Assembly: GCA_009885535.1 (NCBI GenBank)
Contig: VFKL01000009.1
Span: forward strand, 1 to 46,982
Direction of reading: 5' to 3'
Source of the DNA: Chitinophagaceae bacterium
GTDB taxonomy: Bacteria > Bacteroidota > Bacteroidia > Chitinophagales > Chitinophagaceae
DNA: 46,982 nucleotides
The notes below the pieces were generated by a model. The model did not search any database, was not told where the DNA came from, and was given only the letters and a program-made list of their open reading frames with translations. This document shows, piece by piece, positions 35,543-43,922 of the stretch; position 1 is the first letter of the stretch, and each line of letters opens with the position of its first letter. Position numbers and translations under genes: made by a program.

Positions 35543-37462
35543 ATGCATTACGCCTCAGTAGAAAATATCACCAAGTCATTTGGTATTAGAACCCTTTTTA
35601 AAAATATTACTTTTTATATTGAAGAAGGAGATAAAATTGCCCTAGTTGCCCGAAATGGTTCAGGTAAATCAACATTAATGAAAATTCTCGCCGGATTTGA
35701 TACGGCAGATAGCGGTACCGTGTGGGTGCATAAAGACATTAAAACGGTAATGCTCCAGCAGGATAATGATTTCGATCCCAATAAAACCATTTGGGATAAT
35801 GTACTTCGATTGGATAATCCTGTAATTAAAGCCGTTAAAGAATATGAGGAATACCTCGAAAATGGCTCCGAAGACATTGATCATTTATCTGAATTAATGT
35901 CGCAATTAGATGATTTAAACGCCTGGACTTTTGAAAGCGACCTTAAACAAATTTTAGGGAAACTCAACTTGCATATTTTAAACGAGCGCGTTGGAAATCT
36001 TAGTGGTGGTCAAAAAAAGCGTGTTGCCTTAGCGCAAGCCCTTATTGAATCTCAATTGCATGAAGGAAGATGTTTATTGATTATGGATGAGCCCACCAAC
36101 CATTTGGATGTGTCGATGATTGAGTGGTTGGAAGAGTTTTTAAGTGCACAAAAAATAACCTTGTTGCTAGTAACGCATGATCGCTACTTTTTGGATGCCG
36201 TATGTAATGAAATTATTGAAATTGATGACGAAAAAGTATTTGTATACAAAGGCGATTACGATTATTTTTTAGAACAGAAAAGTTTGCGCATTGAAGTAGA
36301 GCAAAGCGAATTACAAAAAGATAAAAACATATTTCGTAAGGAATTGGAATGGATGCGCAAGCAACCAAAAGCAAGAACGACCAAAAGTAAAAGTAGACAA
36401 GATGCATTTGTTGAAGTAGAAGACCGCGTAAAACAACAAAAAGAAGTTGCGGAAGTAAGTCTGCAAATGAAAATGACGCGACTTGGAGGTAAGATTTTGG
36501 AAATGAAGAAAGTGTATAAAAGCTTTGGCGACCTCAACATCATGAAGGGCTTTGATTATACCTTCAAACGTGGCGAAAGAATTGGCGTAGTAGGAAAAAA
36601 TGGCGTTGGAAAATCTACGTTTTTAAAAATCGCTTTGTTGCAAGAAGCGGCAGATTCGGGAAAAATAAATCATGGCGATACGGTAGTATTTGGAAATTTT
36701 AGTCAGGATGGATTGATATATAAAGAAGATAAAAGAGCGATTGAGTATGTAAAGTCTATGGCTGAATTTTTCCCTTTGGCTGATGGCAGTAAAATTTCGG
36801 CAAGCCAGTTTATGGAAAAATTTGGGTTTACAGGCGAGCAACAATATACCATGCTCAGTAAATTAAGCGGTGGCGAAAAACGCAGATTACATTTGATGAG
36901 TGTACTATTTGTAAATCCCAATTTCTTGGTGCTTGATGAGCCGACCAATGATTTGGATTTGCAAACATTAAGAACGCTCGAAGAATTTTTAATGGACTAT
37001 CCCGGCTGTATTTTGATCGTAAGCCATGATCGATATTTTATGGATAGAATGGTAGAGCATCTTTTTGCATTTGAAGGAGATGGTGTGATCAGAGATTTCC
37101 CTGGAAACTACACACAATACAGAGAAGCACAATCTAAAGGACTGCTTGAAAACAATACGCAACAGCTCATGAAAGAGCATAGCGAAGTAAAAGAAGCACC
37201 AGAAAAAAAAGAAGCAACCAACGTTACCACTACCTCAAATCAACCGGTTAAAAAGTTATCGTTTAAAGAAAAATTTGAATTGGAGTCGTTAGAAAAAGAT
37301 ATGCCAGCTCTACAAAAAGAGAAAGAAATGTTGGAAGGAAAGATGGCAACCAATTTAAGTTATGATGAACTTCAAAAAGCAGCGGAGCGCATCAGCGAAA
37401 TCATCAATTCTTTAGATGTAATGGAAATGCGTTGGTTAGAGTTAAGTGAAAAAAATGGATAG
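35543..37462 (+). CDS. ABC-F family ATPase (Uup-like)
   Basis: The 639-residue cytoplasmic protein has two ABC ATPase domains and no membrane segments. Domain 1 has a P-loop at 36-44 (ARNGSGKST, with Ala in place of the first Gly), signature LSGGQKKR near 152 and Walker B LLIMDEPTNHLD near 175. Domain 2 has GKNGVGKST near 351, LSGGEKRR near 440 and LVLDEPTNDLD near 463. The linker (about 235-310) is rich in charged residues and includes an ARTTKSKSRQ motif. A C-terminal coiled coil (about 570-639) follows a disordered stretch. ABC-F proteins act on ribosomes; the exact role here is not known. Confidence 0.93.
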   Translation: MHYASVENITKSFGIRTLFKNITFYIEEGDKIALVARNGSGKSTLMKILAGFDTADSGTVWVHKDIKTVMLQQDNDFDPNKTIWDNVLRLDNPVIKAVKEYEEYLENGSEDIDHLSELMSQLDDLNAWTFESDLKQILGKLNLHILNERVGNLSGGQKKRVALAQALIESQLHEGRCLLIMDEPTNHLDVSMIEWLEEFLSAQKITLLLVTHDRYFLDAVCNEIIEIDDEKVFVYKGDYDYFLEQKSLRIEVEQSELQKDKNIFRKELEWMRKQPKARTTKSKSRQDAFVEVEDRVKQQKEVAEVSLQMKMTRLGGKILEMKKVYKSFGDLNIMKGFDYTFKRGERIGVVGKNGVGKSTFLKIALLQEAADSGKINHGDTVVFGNFSQDGLIYKEDKRAIEYVKSMAEFFPLADGSKISASQFMEKFGFTGEQQYTMLSKLSGGEKRRLHLMSVLFVNPNFLVLDEPTNDLDLQTLRTLEEFLMDYPGCILIVSHDRYFMDRMVEHLFAFEGDGVIRDFPGNYTQYREAQSKGLLENNTQQLMKEHSEVKEAPEKKEATNVTTTSNQPVKKLSFKEKFELESLEKDMPALQKEKEMLEGKMATNLSYDELQKAAERISEIINSLDVMEMRWLELSEKNG

Positions 37463-37570
37463 AATTTTGAGTGTCTGATAAGAATCATTTTCTACTTTGA
37501 TGAAGCGCATTTTAATGGGCTTTGATTGAAAATACATTTGCCTTGTAATAAAATTTATAATTTAAAAACA

Positions 37571-37577
37571 AGGAGGT
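37571..37577 (+). promoter_or_regulatory. strong Shine-Dalgarno site before hsp20
   Basis: AGGAGGT lies 6 bases upstream of the ATG at 37583. It decides the start against an in-frame ATG at 37526 that would add 19 unconserved residues. Such a full-length site is rare elsewhere in this window. Confidence 0.75.
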
Positions 37578-37582
37578 TATTT

Positions 37583-38032
37583 ATGTCAACAAGAGCACTA
37601 ACAAGAAACGGCGGCACAGTTCCAACAATTTTTGATGATTTTTTTAAACCATGGAATGAATGGTTTGATAATGAAAATGTTTTACTAAATCGCGTACTTA
37701 CGGTACCCGCAGTAAACATAGTAGAAACATCGAGCGAGTTTAAACTTTCCATTGCAGCACCAGGAATGAAAAAAGATGATTTCAACATTGATGTTGAAGG
37801 CAATATGCTGACCATCAGTTGTGAGAATGAAACCACTACGCATGAAAAAGAACATAAGTACACCAAAAAGGAGTATAATTATTCATCGTTTAGCCGAAGT
37901 TTTTCGTTACCAGAAGATGTGAGCAAAGAAAAAATTCATGCAAGCTATACCGATGGCGTATTAAATTTGATGCTTCCGAAAAAAGAAGAAGCGAAGAAAG
38001 TAAATGCGCATCATACCATTCAGGTGAAATAA
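37583..38032 (+). CDS. Hsp20/alpha-crystallin small heat-shock protein
   Basis: The 149-residue ATP-independent chaperone holds unfolding proteins. A short N-terminal arm (FDDFFKPWNEWF near 17-28) precedes the alpha-crystallin domain (about 45-135), with PAVNIVETSSEFKLSIAAPG, and the beta-7 segment GVLNLMLPKKEE near 122-133. The C-terminal IxV-type motif is IQV at 146-148. It lies alone between the ABC-F gene and a strong terminator. The consensus Shine-Dalgarno suggests high translation, in keeping with stress induction, although no CIRCE or other heat-shock operator is seen. Confidence 0.93.
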   Translation: MSTRALTRNGGTVPTIFDDFFKPWNEWFDNENVLLNRVLTVPAVNIVETSSEFKLSIAAPGMKKDDFNIDVEGNMLTISCENETTTHEKEHKYTKKEYNYSSFSRSFSLPEDVSKEKIHASYTDGVLNLMLPKKEEAKKVNAHHTIQVK

Positions 38033-38048
38033 TAATTATTGCTTTTTG

Positions 38049-38080
38049 AAAAAGCCCTCAGTTTTGGGGGCTTTTTTATT
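38049..38080 (+). terminator. intrinsic terminator of hsp20
   Basis: AAAAAGCCCTC pairs with GGGGGCTTTTT around AGTTTT (one T-G pair) and is followed by a T-run. It is 17 bases past the stop. Confidence 0.9.
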
Positions 38081-38172
38081 TTAATCCGGAAAATTTTTTC
38101 AATCAATATTTGATGTTCAAAATGAAAAATAAAATGGTTGAAAACATTATAAACGTTAAAAGATTCCATTAA

Positions 38173-38230
38173 CCCACGGTTTAAACCGTGGGCTATGAAA
38201 AAAATTGTCAACATAACCGTTTAAACGGTT
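38173..38230. repeat. perfect REP-like palindrome and a second palindrome
   Basis: CCCACGGTTTAAACCGTGGG (38173-38192) is a perfect 20-bp palindrome. It is the same core as in the composite repeats at 4392 and 4636, with GCTAT following. AACCGTTTAAACGGTT (38215-38230) is a second perfect palindrome. They lie in the 327-base gap between the convergent hsp20 and crtZ, which otherwise holds only the terminator and AT-rich sequence. Confidence 0.8.
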
Positions 38231-38359
38231 TACGGAAATAATACAACGCTCAAATAAATTTTCAGTTAAATAAAATGATGTACAAAAAATGACCACATTG
38301 AGTTTAGTGGAATTTATTGCAAAATTTGAAAACCGCTGAAGAAAATACTTGAATCACCC

Positions 38360-38839
38360 TTAATTCTTCTCCTGTATTTTCTTATCCTTCTGTACCTTAT
38401 CCCAATATTTTTTTGCTACCAACAACATGCCAAAACTTTCGCCGTCTTCTTTCCCCAAACGTTTATGATGCATTTTATGTGCCCATCGAATTGTTTTTAC
38501 ATACGTATTGTTACTTCTTGTAAACCACTTGAAACGTTGATGAATAATGACTTCATGCACAATGAAATAACCTAAACCATAAAGTGCTATGCCAAATCCA
38601 ATGGCTGCAACCCAATAATATTGATGTTGCAAACCCAGCATGATGCATAACCAACTTGGAATGGCAAATATTAAAAAGAAGGCATCATTTTTTTCAAAAA
38701 ATCCTTCAGATGGTTGATGATGATCTTCATGCAAAAACCACAAAAAACCATGCATTACATATTTATGCGTTAGCCAAGTAATGCCTTCCATGATAAAGAA
38801 AGTACCCAATACAATAGATAAAAAAATTAGTGGATTCAT
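38360..38839 (-). CDS. crtZ: beta-carotene 3-hydroxylase
   Basis: The 159-residue membrane di-iron hydroxylase adds 3-OH groups to beta-ionone rings. The histidine clusters are all present: H25 and H30 (HKYVMH), H37/H40/H41 (HEDHH), H95 and H100 (HEVIIH), H121/H124/H125 (HKMHH). Three or four hydrophobic helices separate them. It is the last gene of the crt operon; its ATG overlaps the TGA of the upstream gene by 4 bases. Length is normal for bacterial CrtZ. Confidence 0.95.
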   Translation of the reverse strand: MNPLIFLSIVLGTFFIMEGITWLTHKYVMHGFLWFLHEDHHQPSEGFFEKNDAFFLIFAIPSWLCIMLGLQHQYYWVAAIGFGIALYGLGYFIVHEVIIHQRFKWFTRSNNTYVKTIRWAHKMHHKRLGKEDGESFGMLLVAKKYWDKVQKDKKIQEKN

Positions 38840-39540
38840 AAAAAGGTTCTTAATAAGGAAAAAAACATAATTTGTATTAACAACAAATGTAGTGCGAATT
38901 TGTTTTGTTTGTCAAAAGTACAAAAATGAAAAATCATTAAAAATAACATGCTAAAAATAAACCAGCATGCATAATTAAAAATAGGAATCTCACCCGTACC
39001 GCCCCATGACCAGTAACCCAAACGGATTGCCACCGGCTCCATCAGCCAATCAAAAATTAATGCGAGTGTAGCACCATCCACAATTACAGAAATGGTTTTT
39101 AAAATTGGCTTTTTAATCACTTCGTCAGCGTCTATTTTTTTTGCCAATTTAAACATCATCATATGCATTGCACTGCCACAACAAAACATAACAGTAAACC
39201 AATTAATCCCAATAATGAATGGCACGTTGAAGATTTTTGGACCTAACGTAGTGCCGTAAGTGTAGTCACCAAATAGAATACCCGTGTTGGTTCCAATGAT
39301 TTCTATAATAATGCCGATAATAAAACAAGTTAAAAGAAAAACATAAAAAGAAACATTGCGGGTGTTTTGTGTATATAATATCAACCCAAACATAAGTAAC
39401 AGATTAAGCGGTGATGACGCAATAATTAAATCACTTTTGAAGCCCAAAATACCAACCAATCCAATAATATGAAAAACTATTGCAATGGTGGTGGCAATTT
39501 GAACCCTTGTAAATTTATTTAAATCACTAATCCCGAGCAT
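38836..39540 (-). CDS. CruF-like carotenoid biosynthesis protein (DUF422)
   Basis: The 234-residue membrane protein has about seven hydrophobic segments. The pattern GDYTYGTTLGPKIFNVPFI (about 91-109), then a TM segment, DWLMEPVAIRLGYWSWGG (about 164-181) and FNYACWF matches the DUF422/CruF family. CruF proteins hydrate the 1',2' double bond of acyclic carotenoid ends. It is not a CrtY or CrtYcd lycopene cyclase by pattern. It overlaps the crtD-like gene by 14 bases and crtZ by 4. Its exact substrate in this organism is inferred from the cluster only. Confidence 0.8.
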   Translation of the reverse strand: MLGISDLNKFTRVQIATTIAIVFHIIGLVGILGFKSDLIIASSPLNLLLMFGLILYTQNTRNVSFYVFLLTCFIIGIIIEIIGTNTGILFGDYTYGTTLGPKIFNVPFIIGINWFTVMFCCGSAMHMMMFKLAKKIDADEVIKKPILKTISVIVDGATLALIFDWLMEPVAIRLGYWSWGGTGEIPIFNYACWFIFSMLFLMIFHFCTFDKQNKFALHLLLIQIMFFSLLRTFL

Positions 39541-41011
39541 GTTTGTTTTTTATTAATTCTGATGTGATGTAAGCACTTTTTAAACACAGTGGAATGCCTC
39601 CACCGGGATGAACAGTTCCGCCACAAAAATACAATCCATTTATTTCTGATGAAAAGTTTGATGGCCTAAAAAATGCGGCAAATTTCGAATTGGAACTTGT
39701 GCCATACAACGACCCTTGATACGTGCCCGTTTTTTGTTCTATGATTACAGGATCCATAATATGCTCTGTTTCAATAATGGCTTCAATATCTGTTTTTAAT
39801 ATTCGATTGATTTTTTGAATGATATGTTGTCTTGCTTCTTTTACCATTTTATTCCAATCTTGACCAATATTCGTCGGTGCATTAATCATTACAAACCAGT
39901 TTTCGCAGCCATCTGGTGCTTGATTGGCTTCCATTTTGGAAGTTATATTGATATAAATTGTAGGGTCGTTGAACAGTGTTTTTTTATTAAATAGATGATC
40001 AAATTCTACTTCATATTTTTCGCTAAACAAAATATTATGTAAGCCAAGTGGTGCAAATTCTTTTTTTATGCCCCAATAAAAAATCAACGCACTGCTGCTG
40101 CGTTCCAGCTTTTCAAGCGTCTTTATTTTTGCAGGGTTTTGCAAAAGATTTTTGTACGTATAATATACATCGCCATTGCTTACAATTAAATTGGCATCAA
40201 TCTTTTTGCCATTTGTAACAATTCCTTTTACCTCTCCCTTTTCATGAATAATTTTTTCTACCCGATGGTTAAAATGAAATTGTACGCCTTTTTTTAAAGC
40301 CAATTTGTACAATGCATTGGTTATGTTTATCATCCCACCTTTTGGATAAAACGTGCCTTGATTTTGTTCGAGGTGTGGAATCAAACTCAGCATTGCCGGT
40401 GCTTTGTACGGATTGCTGCCATTATAGGTTGCAAAGCGATTGAATATTTGTACCGCTTCCTTCGATTTAAATTGTGTTGAATTATATTGATGTAAACTAT
40501 TAAATAAATAAGGCAGCTTGATATTTTTCAAAGCATTTATTACCCTTTTGTGAAACCAGGTTTTTGATAGATGCAACGAATGATTTAAGAATATTTCACC
40601 GATATTATCATACAAGGTTTCTGCTTTGGATAGATATTTTTTTACACTATCGGGTTGCTCTCCCAACTTCGTATGAAATTCATGTGCTAGTTTTTCTCTA
40701 TCAGCATATGTATTAAGTTGTATGCCATTTTCAAAAAAATAATGACATACAATGTCTACTTCTTGATATTGAAAATAATCTTCAATAGGTTCATTGGCTA
40801 AAGTAAAAAGCGCTTCTATATTTTCTGGTTGAGTAAATAAAGAAGGACCGGCATCAAATCGATATCCGTTATTTTCAAAAGCGGATAATTTACCACCTGG
40901 ATAATCATTTGCTTCAAACACATGTACTTCATATCCTTGTACGGAAAGCCTTATCGATGCTGCAATTCCGGCAATGCCACTTCCAATGATGATTGCTTTT
41001 TGCATTGACAT
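39527..41011 (-). CDS. CrtD-like carotenoid 3,4-desaturase
   Basis: The 494-residue FAD-dependent desaturase belongs to the phytoene desaturase superfamily. It has the Rossmann motif GSGIAGIAASIRLS near residues 9-22, the PGGKLSAF segment near 38-45 and FDAGPSLFTQPENI near 52-65. The C-terminal FCGGTVHPGGGIPLCLKSA near 463-481 is the second flavin-binding signature. The FTQPE motif and the FAAFFRPSNFS segment near 440 are like 1-hydroxycarotenoid 3,4-desaturases (CrtD) rather than the CrtI at the start of the operon. Its ATG shares one base with the idi stop (TAATG). Confidence 0.8.
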   Translation of the reverse strand: MSMQKAIIIGSGIAGIAASIRLSVQGYEVHVFEANDYPGGKLSAFENNGYRFDAGPSLFTQPENIEALFTLANEPIEDYFQYQEVDIVCHYFFENGIQLNTYADREKLAHEFHTKLGEQPDSVKKYLSKAETLYDNIGEIFLNHSLHLSKTWFHKRVINALKNIKLPYLFNSLHQYNSTQFKSKEAVQIFNRFATYNGSNPYKAPAMLSLIPHLEQNQGTFYPKGGMINITNALYKLALKKGVQFHFNHRVEKIIHEKGEVKGIVTNGKKIDANLIVSNGDVYYTYKNLLQNPAKIKTLEKLERSSSALIFYWGIKKEFAPLGLHNILFSEKYEVEFDHLFNKKTLFNDPTIYINITSKMEANQAPDGCENWFVMINAPTNIGQDWNKMVKEARQHIIQKINRILKTDIEAIIETEHIMDPVIIEQKTGTYQGSLYGTSSNSKFAAFFRPSNFSSEINGLYFCGGTVHPGGGIPLCLKSAYITSELIKNKHARD

Positions 41012-41556
41012 TATTTTACTAATACAGGATTGGCTTTTAAATATTCAATCAATTGCGGAAATGCAATTTTAAACCAAGTGGTGTATTTATGCTGATGATT
41101 TTGCAAACTATCTGAAATGGCTTGAACAGTCATAAAACAAAAATCTTTTACTTCATTTTGATTGATGTCGATTGTGCCATTGAATTTTCCGATAAATACA
41201 TGATCAAATTCGTTTTCACACAAACCATTATCAAATTCGGCTTTATATGTAAAAGAAAATGCGAAATCCAAATGCGAATCAAATCCCATTTCTTCCATCA
41301 ATCTTCTATGCGCTGCATCAATGGTAATTTCACCAGGCATGGGATGACTGCAACAAGCGTTTGTCCAAAGGTTTGGACTATGATATTTATTAGAAGCCCT
41401 TTGTTGTAAAAGCATTTCGCCTTTCTCATTAAAAATAAAAATGCTGAAAGCCCGGTGTAGTAAAGCTTTTTGATGTGCTTCGATTTTTTCCATCGAACCA
41501 ATCACTTCATCATTTTCATTCACCAATATAACTTCAGCAATGGGTGTAGTAATCAT
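41011..41556 (-). CDS. idi: isopentenyl-diphosphate isomerase, type I
   Basis: The 181-residue Nudix-fold enzyme interconverts IPP and DMAPP and so supplies the carotenoid pathway. The catalytic cysteine is Cys69 in TNACCSHP and the catalytic glutamate is Glu116 in ENEFDH. The Nudix-like helix is RRLMEEMGF near 84-92. A metal-binding histidine lies near 28 (EAHQKALLHRAF). It overlaps crtB by 4 bases (ATGA-type), so translation is coupled. Confidence 0.95.
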   Translation of the reverse strand: MITTPIAEVILVNENDEVIGSMEKIEAHQKALLHRAFSIFIFNEKGEMLLQQRASNKYHSPNLWTNACCSHPMPGEITIDAAHRRLMEEMGFDSHLDFAFSFTYKAEFDNGLCENEFDHVFIGKFNGTIDINQNEVKDFCFMTVQAISDSLQNHQHKYTTWFKIAFPQLIEYLKANPVLVK

Positions 41557-42389
41557 AACATATTTAACTGACTTCTTAATCCAGCTTTAAAAACGATATA
41601 CATTTTGGCATAATTTGGAATCCTGATTCTGTCTTCTAAAATTGCCGCTGGTTGAACACGTTTTATTTTTTGAAATAATGAACGATAATATTTGTAAGCC
41701 ACGTAAACACCGAATCTTGCGCTTTCAGGTAATTTTAAAATACCTTCGTATGCCAATTCAAAATCTTTTGAAATGTCTGCCTCAATTTCGTTTTTCATGG
41801 CTTGTGAAAAATTATTAAAATCCACTCCAGGAAAATATATTCGGTTCAAGTGTTCGGAATCTGCTTTTACGTCACGCAGAAAATTTACTTTTTGAAAAGC
41901 AGCACCTAACGCACATGCATAAGGTTTAAGTTGTAAATAACTTTTTTCATCCCCTTTACAAAAAACGTATAAACACATCAATCCAACTACTTCTGCACTT
42001 CCGTAAATATATTCTCGATATCCTGCATCATCATATTTTACCTGACTTAAATCCAACTCCATACTTTTGAAAAAAGCTTCAATCAAATGGTGGTCTATGT
42101 TGTACTTATTTACTACAAATTGAAAGCTGTTTAAAATTGGATTTAAACTAATACCACGTTCAATGGCTAAATAAGTTTCTTTTTTAAATTCTGCAAGCAA
42201 AACAGCTTTGTCGTACTCATGAAAAGTATCCACAATTTCATCCGCAAAACGCACAAATCCGTATATCTGATAAATGGGTGTTCTTAAATCTTTATGAAGC
42301 AAATGAATGGCGCTGCTGAAAGATGTGCTATATCTCTCCGTAGTTATTTTACTGCATTCGTTACTTACATTTTGAAAAAGCTGCATCAT
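41553..42389 (-). CDS. crtB: phytoene synthase
   Basis: The 278-residue trans-isoprenyl diphosphate synthase condenses two GGPP molecules to phytoene. The two aspartate-rich motifs are present: DEIVD (50-54) and D173-V-K-A-D177 in FLRDVKADSE. YIYGSAEVVGLM near 127-138 is typical. The annotated start MM gives an alternative start one codon later. It begins 8 bases after the crtI stop and overlaps idi. Confidence 0.95.
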   Translation of the reverse strand: MMQLFQNVSNECSKITTERYSTSFSSAIHLLHKDLRTPIYQIYGFVRFADEIVDTFHEYDKAVLLAEFKKETYLAIERGISLNPILNSFQFVVNKYNIDHHLIEAFFKSMELDLSQVKYDDAGYREYIYGSAEVVGLMCLYVFCKGDEKSYLQLKPYACALGAAFQKVNFLRDVKADSEHLNRIYFPGVDFNNFSQAMKNEIEADISKDFELAYEGILKLPESARFGVYVAYKYYRSLFQKIKRVQPAAILEDRIRIPNYAKMYIVFKAGLRSQLNML

Positions 42390-42397
42390 AAATCAAC

Positions 42398-43879
42398 TTA
42401 TTTATACTTCTTTATTATTTCTTTTGAAACCACTTCTCCACTAATTAATGAAGGAGGCACACCTGGACCAGGAACAGTAAGTTGTCCGGTATAATACAAA
42501 TTACTTACTTTTTTGCTTTTAAGCGATGGTTTTAAAATAGAAGTTTGCATTAACGTGTTGGCTAATCCATAAGCATTGCCTTTAAACGCATTGTAATCTG
42601 CTTTGAAATCACTTACCGCATACGAGCGTTTGTAAATTATGGCAGACTTAATTTCTTGTCCGATTCTATTTTCGTATCGGGTTAATATTTTTTCGAAATA
42701 CTTATCTCTAGTGGCCTCGTCGTCACCTTGTAAATCTGCAGCAATTGGTATTAAAAAAAATAAATTTTCACAACCTTCTGGAGCTACTGTTGAATCGGTA
42801 ACCGATGTTGCACTTACATAAAACAATGGTTCTGTTGGCCATTGCGGGTTATCATAAATTTCAGACCCATGCTTTTCAAAATCAACATCAAAAAACAACG
42901 TGTGGTGCGTTACATTATTCAGTTTTTTATTTAACCCAACATAAAAAAGTAAAGACGAAGGCGCCATTACTCTTTTATCCCAGTAAGATTCGCTGTAAGA
43001 TTGATATTCTTTGGATAATAAATTAGACTCAATAAAATGATAATCTGCACCACCTATAACCACATCTGCATCAAAATCAATTGGCTGATTATTGAATGTA
43101 GCTTGTACTTTTTTAGCAATGCCATTTTCTACCAGAATATTATTTACATCATGGTTGAATTTAAATTTCACACCAAGCTCAACCGCAAGTTTATGCATGG
43201 CAGAACCAATATTGAACATACCGCCTTCAGGATACCAAGTTCCCAATTTAATATCGGCATAATTCATCAAACTATATAATGCAGGAATATCAGCAGGTAA
43301 CGCACCTAAAAAAAGCACCGGAAATTCCATCAACTGAATTAGCTTTGGATTTTTAAAATATTTGCGCACATGTTGTTTCATCGATGTAAATACATCAAGT
43401 TTAAACAACCCTTTTGCCAAATCCATATCCAAAAACTCGGTAAGACTTCTACTCGGCTTGTGCACCAATTTATGAATGCCCACATTATATTTGTATTCCG
43501 CTTCTTTTAAAAATAAATCCAATTGAATTCCACTTCCTGTTTCTATGGATTCAAATAAAGATTTGAGTGCTTCGTAATTTGCGGGAATATCTATGTGCTG
43601 ATCATCGTAATAAACTTTATACGAAGGATCTAAACGGAGGAGGTTATAGTATTGATTGACTTTCTTACCAAAGCAATTGAAGTATCTGTCAAAAACATCG
43701 GGCATCCAATACCAACTTGGGCCCATATCAAAAGTGAAACCATCTTGAGAAAACATTCTACCTCTTCCACCGGGTAAGTCGTGCTTTTCGAGAACAGTAA
43801 CATCCCAGCCAGCTTTAGCCATAAAAGATGCAGCAGACATGCCGGCAAAACCACTTCCAATTACTACAATTTTTTTCAC
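42398..43879 (-). CDS. crtI: phytoene desaturase
   Basis: The 493-residue FAD-dependent enzyme converts phytoene to lycopene through successive desaturations. The N-terminal dinucleotide-binding motif is VVIGSGFAGMSAASF (4-18), and the PGGRGRMFSQDGFTFDMGPSW stretch lies near 37-57. The C-terminal signature YTGQLTVPGPGVPPSLISG lies near 462-480. The start is a GTG at 43879. It is the first crt gene, 43 bases downstream of the ECF sigma factor gene, with no terminator between, so read-through from the sigma gene is likely. Confidence 0.95.
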   Translation of the reverse strand: MKKIVVIGSGFAGMSAASFMAKAGWDVTVLEKHDLPGGRGRMFSQDGFTFDMGPSWYWMPDVFDRYFNCFGKKVNQYYNLLRLDPSYKVYYDDQHIDIPANYEALKSLFESIETGSGIQLDLFLKEAEYKYNVGIHKLVHKPSRSLTEFLDMDLAKGLFKLDVFTSMKQHVRKYFKNPKLIQLMEFPVLFLGALPADIPALYSLMNYADIKLGTWYPEGGMFNIGSAMHKLAVELGVKFKFNHDVNNILVENGIAKKVQATFNNQPIDFDADVVIGGADYHFIESNLLSKEYQSYSESYWDKRVMAPSSLLFYVGLNKKLNNVTHHTLFFDVDFEKHGSEIYDNPQWPTEPLFYVSATSVTDSTVAPEGCENLFFLIPIAADLQGDDEATRDKYFEKILTRYENRIGQEIKSAIIYKRSYAVSDFKADYNAFKGNAYGLANTLMQTSILKPSLKSKKVSNLYYTGQLTVPGPGVPPSLISGEVVSKEIIKKYK

Positions 43880-43922
43880 GAACGCAAGATATTAAATAAA
43901 CGGTTTTGAAGGGTAATATCCT

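Noticed and set aside
36213-37180. Several minus-strand frames inside the ABC-F gene
   Set aside because: They are shadows of a well-conserved coding gene and show no domain of their own.
37526-37582. Upstream start for hsp20
   Set aside because: A consensus Shine-Dalgarno lies before the ATG at 37583, and the added 19 residues are unlike Hsp20 proteins.
38836-39540. Lycopene cyclase (CrtYcd) for the membrane protein in the crt operon
   Set aside because: The motifs match the DUF422/CruF family and the cyclase motifs are missing.
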